NCBI GenBank assembly: GCA_021018815.1
Contig: JAITYX010000186.1
Location: 1-64,000, forward strand
Length of the DNA stretch: 64,000 nt
Direction of reading: 5' to 3'
Source of the DNA: Talinum fruticosum
Taxonomy: Eukaryota > Streptophyta > Magnoliopsida > Caryophyllales > Talinaceae
Under the pieces are notes generated by a model. It was not told the origin of the DNA. It ran no database searches and saw only the letters and a list, made by a program, of their open reading frames with translations. Of this stretch, positions 57,243 through 64,000 are shown piece by piece (position 1 is the first letter of the stretch; each line of letters starts with the position of its first letter). The position numbers and the translations under genes are program-made.

Positions 57243-58021
57243 TGTAAACACCTAAGAAGTGTCATGCCTTTTCTATTTTGTTTATTTGTTGGCTTGATGA
57301 TGAAATCCCAAGTCCTATTTGACGATCTAGATCACCGACTCGTGTTTGATTGGTACTACGGAAGCCGGTAACCCACAAACAACCCCAAGCACCACATAAA
57401 TAGCCTTTTGCCTTGGATCGATCCTAAAATGTCCTTTTCTTTCGGACGGTCCAAGCCCGAGTCAAACCTCCAGAGTTAGCTGAAGTCTAGTGCACTTGTA
57501 CCAAGAAATTTCTAAGTTCGAATACCACATTTCACTTTGTCCAATCGGACAAGGAGATGAAGACGTCAAGACAGCGTAAAACATTGCATTTCATGGTCAC
57601 GAGCATCAAAGTGCTATGTTTTGGCTCCAAGGCGATCCATCCGAGCCTAGGAGCACATAATCCCCTTGAAAAGCCCAACATGGTCGGCGCCCTTTACTGG
57701 TAATTTCACTCGTAACGCTGTATTTTGGGAAAGACTCCCAGCACGACACGAAAGGGCACAAAACCTTAGAAGACCACCCATGGTGGGCGCCCCTACCCTT
57801 TGTTTTGCCTCAAAAACCGTGTTCTAGCTTGAAGTATCCCGGGCAGCATGCTAGGGCACAAAACCCTAAAAATCCCTTTCGGCTGATGCCCCTTACATGT
57901 TTTTATCCGATTTTTCCCAGCTCTATCCTGTTCTGTCTCTATTTTGTCCTGGCCCGGTTTGTAGTTAACTTTAGACAGTTGGCCAAGCTAACCCTAGGTC
58001 ATTTCCTTGACCTAACCTCTC

Positions 58022-58030
58022 TATATAAAT
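58022..58030 (+). promoter_or_regulatory. TATA box of the E2 LTR
   Basis: TATATAAAT followed by AGAGAGCC, a strong plant TATA box, about 780 bases into the LTR. The aligned E1 site is decayed (AATACAAATAAAG). Confidence 0.7.
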
Positions 58031-58054
58031 AGAGAGCCTTGGGTCTCATTTCGT

Positions 58055-58510
58055 ATGGCTTCCTGCCTTAGCAGCATGTCTGCTGAAACTCGCCTAAGAG
58101 CTACCGAATACTCTCATCCGTATTATAATCTCTTGGTCCCTTTTCAGCCTATTCCTTCTCTACATCCATCATATTCCCTACATCCGACCCCTAAACTCCA
58201 TCAATCACACATCCGCCTACCTATATCCACAAAAACTCACAAAAACTCCCTGTCCTTCACCACCGTTACATCACCAAATCTAGATCCAAGATCCAGATTA
58301 GCAAGTGGGACAACCTCGAGGGCACGGATTCGATCCTCACAACGGTTTATTTTATTTATGTTCTCTTTATTGTTTTTCGTATTGTGGATCAAAGTTGTAT
58401 CACATTTTAATTCCTCCCCGCCCAATATAATCCTTTTACTTTCTCGCTTTTCTTTTCTTTCCGCTTTTACTTTCTTTACCGCTTTCTTTTATTATGTTTG
58501 GTTGCTTTAA
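58055..58510 (+). other. open frame in the R-U5 part of the E2 LTR
   Basis: A 151-residue frame beginning just past the TATA box. Its part ETRLRATEYSHPYYNLLVPF is preserved as a frame in E1 (46300-46459; LRATKYSSLYYDLLVPF) and in the scrap at 52310-52412. The C-terminal half is hydrophobic and T-rich and probably noncoding. A short leader peptide is possible but unproven. Confidence 0.3.
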
Positions 58511-58985
58511 TTTCGCTTAGCATGTTGTATTATCTTGTGTTTTTCACGTTATTTAGATTCACTACTTGAACTAGTAATGTCCTCTTTGGACAGACGGAAA
58601 GGAGGGGTTTACCCCTACGTTTCTTACCCTCGCCCCGAATCTAATTCTCGGTTCAAAGACCGATGGAGTTAATTTTTTATCCTTTTTTTCTCTTAGTTTT
58701 CCCATACTAAGATCGAGAGAGCAAATTTTTTACTTTTATGTTTTTATTAGTTTTCTCTCTTAAAACCGACTGGGAACTCCTCTTTTGCTTTATTTCTATT
58801 TAAATTGCATCTTGACTTTCTTTCGATTGCGGGATAAAAAAAGGGATCTGGATTTGCCATCTAGGACAAAGGCCGAGGCTAGCTGTCTTAGCCTGCTGCC
58901 TCGCACCGGGTGGTTAGTGGTCGAAGCTCGGGTCCGGACTAGTGTCTTCACACCGATTTGGCCTTAAAGCCTCACGGCAGAATAT

Positions 58986-59164
58986 GTATCCGAGTTAACT
59001 CATATTTTATTTTTGCGGGTTTGGATTATGGGAAATAAGGTAATTGAGTTGTTTTATAACCAAAGAGTTGTGAATATGTATTCCGAGTTACTTAAAATTT
59101 TCAAATCCAAAGAATTTTGATATGGTATAATTATTAATAATTATTAACGATGTCAGCGTTAAGG
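58986..59164. other. AT-rich flank of the CACTA element
   Basis: No gene or repeat recognised; a short TATGTATCCGAGTTA / TATGTATTCCGAGTTA near-repeat occurs at 58984 and 59077. Ends in AGG, the CACTA target site. Confidence 0.4.
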
Positions 59165-60273
59165 CACTACTACAAAACTATTATTTAGCGATGAAAAACA
59201 TTCCGTCGCCAATTAGCGACGACAACGTGACGGAAACTGGCAAATTGTATAACATGTGTCAAGTAGCGATGGAATATTGATTTTGTCGCTAATTCCGGAA
59301 ATAGCGACGACCCATTCCGTCGTCGATCCGTAGTTGCACTTAATAAATTTTCCAAATCGGCCTAGAAGAAAATTTTTTTAAAAAATTATTTTTAATTAGC
59401 GATGGACCGATCTGTCGCTGGCCCATCACTAATTGGATTAGTTACCGGATCTCGGTTTTGGTGAGAATGACGAAAGACGAAGCTGGAGTTAATTTGAGAG
59501 AGAGGGAGTGCGAAAGGGAGCGAGCGAGTGCGATGTGTCTCGGCCATCGTTGACCGCTGGCCGTCTCGCTGCCTCACGCTGGTTGTCTACCGCCACCCTC
59601 GGTTGCTGCCATTAAAGGGATCTCAAGGGAGAGGAGAGCTCACCTCGAAGGAAGGAGGGGAAAGCTCAAGGGAAAGGCCGCCACCACGTCACCACCGCTC
59701 TGCCGTCACTCCGGTCCAGTGCCCACCGTCGGTGCTGCCGCCCACCAACCCCAATTCAACAATTTGAAGGTAGTGTTTCTCCCATTTGGATTTAGGGTTT
59801 TATTAGTTGAACATAAAAATTCATAATTTTAGATAATTTGATGCAAATTAATGTTGATTGTGATTCAATTTGTAATAGAAAATGTGGAATTACGTGATTT
59901 ATTTATAAAAGTTGTGTTGTTTGTGATATATAAGTTGAAATTTGTTGAAAGAAATTGTTGAAGTTAAAAGAAATTTTTTTGTTTGTGCTTAATTGTGCAA
60001 TTGTGATTTACGTTTATGATTTTCCGTCGCTAATATCAGCAACGGAATCCCATGTTCCGTCGGCGACGGGAACAACGACGGAATACAGGCTGTCGTTGTT
60101 CTATCACCGATTAGCAACGGAACTTGATAAATTCGTCGCTGATATTTTAGCGACGCGGGAAGTAGCGACGAAATATTTCCGTTGCTAATTCCGTCGCTAA
60201 ATTGAAAATTCTGTCGCTATTTAACATTCTTTTGTCACGATTTCCGTCGCTATTCGTCGATTTTCTAGTAGTG
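59165..60273. mobile_element. non-autonomous CACTA element with captured sequence
   Basis: 1109 bp. The left end is CACTACTACAAAACTATT; the complement of the right end is CACTACTAGAAAATCGACG. Target duplication AGG at 59162-59164 and 60274-60276 is exact. Both subterminal zones are packed with TAGCGACGGAA/TTCCGTCGCTA units, the expected transposase-binding repeats. There is no transposase gene. The centre (about 59400-59990) differs sharply in composition: GC-rich 59500-59760, then GAAGGTAGTG (a donor-like site) and T-rich sequence, like a plant first exon plus intron. Confidence 0.92.
59528..59767 (+). pseudogene. probable captured gene fragment (first exon) inside the CACTA element
   Basis: A 79-codon open frame in GC-rich DNA ends near a GAAG/GTAGTG donor-like junction. 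The product is Arg/Pro/Ser-rich (PPPRHHRSAVTPVQ) without a domain I recognise. The composition break suggests host sequence acquired by the transposon; the coding frame is not certain. Confidence 0.35.
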
Positions 60274-60276
60274 AGG

Positions 60277-60825
60277 AGACCTATAGTTATGTAATTGCTA
60301 ATACTAGAGATACAACATTATATACTAATTATAGGAATTCAATTAATAAGTACAATAATTGGGATTAAGTAATTACTATTTGTTAGTTATTTGGAGTTTT
60401 AATTATTATCGTTTCTTAATTGTTCAGCAATAATTAAGTAATTATACAATAATTGAAATTAACTAATTTGTAAAATTTTATCTAACCTAATTTTCCTAAT
60501 TCTATAATTTGACCACAATTTTGACTTAAGAATACATTTGTTTTTAAATTTTGATTAGGTTTGTTCTTTGATTCTCGGGTATTATTGGAGGTACTCGGAT
60601 TCAAGTTTCTTTTATTTTATTTTATTTTTTTGATTTCACAAGTTTCTTGTTCGACTCTTAGGTATTACTGAAAGTAGAATTCAAATTCACATTCCTTTTA
60701 TTATTTTTAGTTTATTCTTTATATGTTATACCTGTATTAATTTTTCATTCTCTTTATTTGATATTTTGATTTTTATTTGAGGACAAACATAAAGTGCATG
60801 TTTGACTTTACATGAAAGACATAAT
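60277..60825. other. AT-rich intergenic DNA
   Basis: No gene seen. The segment at about 60725-60790 (TTAATTTTTCATTCTCTTTA, TTTGATATTTTGATTT) recurs at 61705-61745 and 61840-61870. Confidence 0.4.
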
Positions 60826-61037
60826 TTATTTATGTTTTATGTTTGCTTATGTTATTTTATGTTTGTTTATATTCTTTTATATTGTTTCTATTGTTTATGT
60901 TCGTTTATGTTCTTTTATGTTCATTTATGTTTGTTCATGTTCATTTCTGTATTGTTTATGTTCGTTTATATTCATTTATGTTTGTTTATACTCTTTTATG
61001 TTCGTTTATGTTCGTTTTTGTTTATGTTTCTATTTAT
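60826..61037 (+). repeat. TTTATGTTCG minisatellite
   Basis: About 18 imperfect 10-12-base units of TTTATGTTCG/TTTATGTTTG. Overlapping open frames here encode only F/Y/V-rich repeats. Confidence 0.9.
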
Positions 61038-61125
61038 GTGTGTTTTGTATGTAAGTTCGAACAAGCCCTAAATGATGTTGTTATGCACCATGTGTAGCTA
61101 ATTTGTAATTTACATTAGATATGAT

Positions 61126-61669
61126 TAATTAGGGATTGGAGTATAACCCGGACCTGAACAACCGGCCGCAATTTTTATGGGTATGAGTATAAAAAAATTT
61201 TTAAATTTTCTATTATAGGGCGGGTACGGGTTAAGTGGGTTCAAGTATTGGACGACTACGGCTATAGGGTCCACCTGCCCCGAACCCGAACCTATATCCA
61301 AATGCTTTTTTTAAAATAAAATTTGTAAGGTAGCGAGCGACCATTGGGAAAATTAAAGATGTCTTATTATTTTATTTGTGTTATCGATATATAATTATGA
61401 ATTTACGACGGAGGCAAGAGAATTTTGTAACTATTCATCACTAATGCCAAATTAGTGTAGTATAAAACCCAATGGGTATTACTCAATGGGTATTATCATT
61501 TAATATTTATCCATACACGAATAATAGCCGATATACCTAATATATCCGATGGGTATGGGTATGGGGATAGATTTTGAAAACCCGATGGGTATATGTATGG
61601 GTCCGGAGATGATTTTCGAAAATAGGTATGGGTGCGGGTATAACCGTACCCACCCCACACCCATCCCTA
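61126..61669. mobile_element. hAT-like MITE
   Basis: The left end TAATTAGGGATTGG and the complement of the right end (TAGGGATGGGTGTGGGG) resemble each other, and GATATGAT flanks both sides (61118-61125, 61670-61677), an exact 8-bp repeat. The subterminal zones are rich in GGGTATGGGT/ACCCGAACCC. 544 bp with no transposase. The extra TAAT at the left end leaves its border slightly uncertain. Confidence 0.7.
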
Positions 61670-61900
61670 GATATGATCACGCCTTATCAGTTTATAATTA
61701 TATTAATTTTTCATTCTCTTTATTTGATATTTTTATTTTTATTTGAGTACAAATATTAAATGATGTTGTTATGCACCATATGTGGCTAATTTATAATTTA
61801 AATTGGATATGACCACGCTTTATCAGTTTATAATTATATTAATTTTTCATCCTCTTTTTTGATATTTTGTTTTTCAATAGATTACAAATATTAAATTCGA
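61670..61900. repeat. ~130-bp tandem repeat around the MITE flank
   Basis: GATATGA-CACGC-TTATCAG followed by TTTATAATTATATTAATTTT occurs at 61670-61710 and 61806-61846. ATGATGTTGTTATGCACCAT occurs at 61071-61090 and at 61760-61779. The MITE therefore landed inside an existing tandem repeat. Confidence 0.75.
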
Positions 61901-62261
61901 CTCGTAACCAACATATAAACTTCTCCAAATGAAAACACAATAACAATATTGAATGTAAAAATGTAAGACAAACCATCAAAACCGCACGCAAGAAAAAAAA
62001 ATTGTCAAAAGTGGACCAACAATAATAAGGAGAAATGAAGATTTAACCCATAATGTTTAATTTATTACTCCAATTTATAATTTCACAATCCCTTCTTAAT
62101 TTGCCCAAAGAACATTACTTTTGAGTTTAATCATTAATGATTACTCGACTACATACTCGGTATGCTATGAAGAACTAAAAGTCTTGCCGTGATAACAAAA
62201 CATTTAACACTCAAAATCCACCATCAAAAGTCTTGATAGTACAACTATAACCAATTAAAAA
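61901..62261. other. AT-rich intergenic DNA
   Basis: No gene, RNA or transposon end recognised. Confidence 0.4.
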
Positions 62262-62650
62262 TGAATGTGTACTTTAAATTTTGAACCACATATCTCTTTA
62301 TTAGAACTAAAAGAAATATGAAAAATTAGAAGATAATTAATGAATATAATAAGTGCTTAAGCTCAATCAAATTTTTACATACTATAAAAAATTAAAAATA
62401 ATATATATATATATAATTTCAAACACATATGTCCTTTCTAAACTAAAAAAATACGAAACATTAATATATAATCAATGCATATAATAATATGTGCTTTAGC
62501 TCGGTATCATACTTTTACATGCTATAAAAAATTAGAAATAATAATATACAATTAAAAAGAAGTATTTTCACATATCTCCTTCCTAAAACTAAAAAAATAT
62601 GACATATAATATATTTTAAAATTTTAAAATAACCGTAATTTATACTTGAC
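62262..62650. repeat. ~125-bp tandem repeat, three copies
   Basis: Units share CACATATCTC/CACATATGTCC, then AACTAAAA-AAATA-GA, ATATAATAA-TG-GCTT-AGCTC and TTTACAT-CTATAAAAAATTA. Starts near 62280, 62425 and 62568. Strongly AT-rich and noncoding. Confidence 0.75.
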
Positions 62651-62675
62651 TCAACAACGAAATTTATAGTTTAAA

Positions 62676-63396
62676 TTGTCGTGGAAATATATATTTTTTT
62701 CAAACATAATTACGAAAGCTCCATCTGGAAGTGCTGATAGTATTAGAAATAGCCTTCGAACAAGACTTGCTCGACATAATACAGGAATGAGGCGATTTAA
62801 CCAACGACATCCTGATCGAGCAAAAGCACAACATTATTATTCACTATCTTATTCAAATTATAGTTACTTCTTGAGGGCTCTTTTAAAACATCATACATAT
62901 TATACAACATTTACTGTTCTCCACGAGGATGCTCAAATTCTTCACCATGCAAGCACGATAGATTTAGATATATATGCATCACAAACATTGTACTATCCAT
63001 TATAATCCATATCATTTATTGTATGTATTAATAATATTCCAACATTTATATGTTTTCCTGCAATTGTATGACGAGATTTCATTATACGCTATTATAGATC
63101 ATTACCTAGATAAACCATGGGTATTTCTTATTGAGCCTCCACGCCATCAAGAATTAGAAGAACGTATCCCTCTTGTTACATCCGTTGATCAGGAGGAAGA
63201 GGTTTATCGTTTACAAAACGCCAATTCTACATACACAACGTACACACTATACGCACATAATATTCATATTTTAACATTGTTTGTAATAAAGTATAAATTG
63301 ATCTTGGTTTCCCATATGTACAAACAGAGGAAGAAGAGAAAGAGAAGTCTTCATCATCCTACGCCATCAATGAACTTATTATGTCATTTACCTTGA
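62676..63396 (+). pseudogene. unrecognised coding-like region, possibly two exons
   Basis: Two overlapping open frames (62676-63005; 62974-63396) have more coding-like composition than the surrounding AT-rich DNA. The first includes SGSADSIRNSLRTRLARHNT and RRFNQRHPDRAKAQHYYS; the second has IIDHYLDKPWVFLIEPPRHQ and ERIPLVTSVDQEEEVYRL and a basic KQRKKRKR run near its end. I recognise no family. It could be exons of a host gene, a captured fragment or part of an uncharacterised transposon; the frame break near 63000-63060 may be an intron or a lesion. Confidence 0.35.
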
Positions 63397-63711
63397 TCTC
63401 TCTTTTAATATTTACTCCCTAATATTTTTAACATTTTAAGATAGTATTATTTTTTTAAAAAAAAAGTGTATTTAATTGGTACTTTCATTATTGTAAGCAT
63501 TTTTAATAAATACTTACTTTATTAATTTATAATTCATTAAGGTCTACTATATAGCACAGGGCCACACCAGTGTTAATTAATTTCTATTTTTCATTTAATG
63601 GTTAAGAGCTTTATTTATTTTTTTATTTTCAATTAATTTGAGAATATACATGGGTAATTCACTACCATAGTCCATATATTCGGGAAAGTGGCTTGTAAGC
63701 ACTAGTAGCAC

Positions 63712-63781
<70 letters not shown>

Positions 63782-64000
63782 AGATTTCCACATCTTTTTG
63801 TCTTTTTATATTAATCAGCTAAGTCAACACTAATTTAACCGAAATTATTTTCTTTAAATCATTATTCAAATAGTTATATCTGTTAATAGCTAAATTAAGA
63901 TAGTTATCCGCTCCATAAACACCTAATTGTTACCCAAATAGTTTTCAGCTAATCCAGTAACAAATTTGTAAAATAGGGTCTTATATAAAATGAAGGAAAA
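63397..64000. other. AT-rich intergenic DNA with a microsatellite
   Basis: No gene seen besides the AAT microsatellite at 63713-63777. Confidence 0.5.
63713..63777. repeat. AAT microsatellite
   Basis: About 21 uninterrupted AAT units. The leucine-only frame on the minus strand is its translation. Confidence 0.97.

Larger units (their letters stand above)
52298..58985 (+). mobile_element. gag-only gypsy element E2 (TR-GAG-like)
   Basis: A forward copy of the E1 family: a short LTR scrap (52298-52412) fused to gag (52413-52658 and 54843-55290), a pol-less 3' region with 45-bp repeats, a purine tract and a 3' LTR truncated at 58985. Gag is split by a solo LTR (52659-54837). E1 and E2 share the same pol-less layout, so loss of pol preceded dispersal. 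The layout fits TR-GAG elements, non-autonomous plant LTR elements encoding only gag. Confidence 0.78.
57243..58985 (+). repeat. E2 3' LTR, truncated at the right
   Basis: Begins TGTAAACACCTAAGAAGTG; TATATAAAT at 58022-58030. It runs through the GCCGAGGCTAG...TCGGGTCC block to AGCCTCACGGCAGAA, where unrelated DNA starts. By comparison with E1 and the array, roughly 0.4 kb of its right end is missing. Confidence 0.85.

Noticed and set aside
60802..61097. Three overlapping F/Y/V-rich frames
   Set aside because: Translations of the TTTATGTTCG minisatellite.
63595..63780. Leucine-only frame
   Set aside because: Direct translation of the AAT microsatellite.

Overview
The window is plant nuclear DNA from a transposon-rich, probably pericentromeric or otherwise heterochromatic region. 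It is AT-rich. Nearly every coding-looking stretch is a decayed part of a plant retrotransposon or DNA transposon: Ty1/copia, Ty3/gypsy, hAT, CACTA, MULE or SINE. I see no intact host gene and no structural RNA gene. The species cannot be fixed from the sequence; an angiosperm, probably a eudicot, is the safest call.

Layout from left to right. 1-15235 is the 3' part of an Athila-like Ty3/gypsy element. Its pol has been deleted, and its 3' noncoding region is split by a 10.2-kb SIRE/Maximus-like copia element (copia A, 1587-11818) with paired LTRs and a perfect 5-bp target duplication. 15290-20575 holds a gag scrap, an 0.8-kb palindrome with GTAAGGAG-type subterminal repeats, and a broken Ptta/En/Spm-type transposase gene that carries a MITE in an intron and a 1.8-kb hAT element in an exon (perfect 8-bp duplication). 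20740-21866 is a diverged forward LTR fragment. It abuts copia B (21867-31732, minus strand), a relative of copia A with a truncated 3' LTR.

31733-47312 belongs to a gag-only Ty3/gypsy family (TR-GAG E1, Tat/Ogre/Retand-like). It comprises an inverted LTR/leader piece, then an array of eight ~0.85-1.07-kb tandem units, each junction carrying an LTR 3' end, a primer-binding-site-like string and leader DNA. A third SIRE-like LTR (solo, 40540-42121, perfect 5-bp duplication) sits in the array. A 60-bp minisatellite, gag, 3' tandem repeats, polypurine tract and 3' LTR follow. 47313-52297 has unassigned DNA and a truncated MULE with a degenerate transposase. 52298-58985 is a second gag-only copy (E2) whose gag is split by a 2.2-kb solo LTR with a perfect 5-bp duplication. 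59165-60273 is a CACTA non-autonomous element enclosing what looks like a captured promoter/first exon. The right end has minisatellites, a hAT-like MITE, tandem repeats, an unrecognised open stretch (62676-63396) and an AAT microsatellite.

The parts do not form a working pathway; they record layered insertions. In copia A and B, Gag, protease, integrase, RT and RNase H would have acted together. Both copies also keep a third, coiled-coil ORF behind its own TATA-like box. The most unusual structure is the tandem array built from repeated LTR-end/PBS/leader modules, with signs of a dimeric higher-order organisation and an inverted start. All coordinates and repeat matches were read by eye; identities and family placements were not computed.
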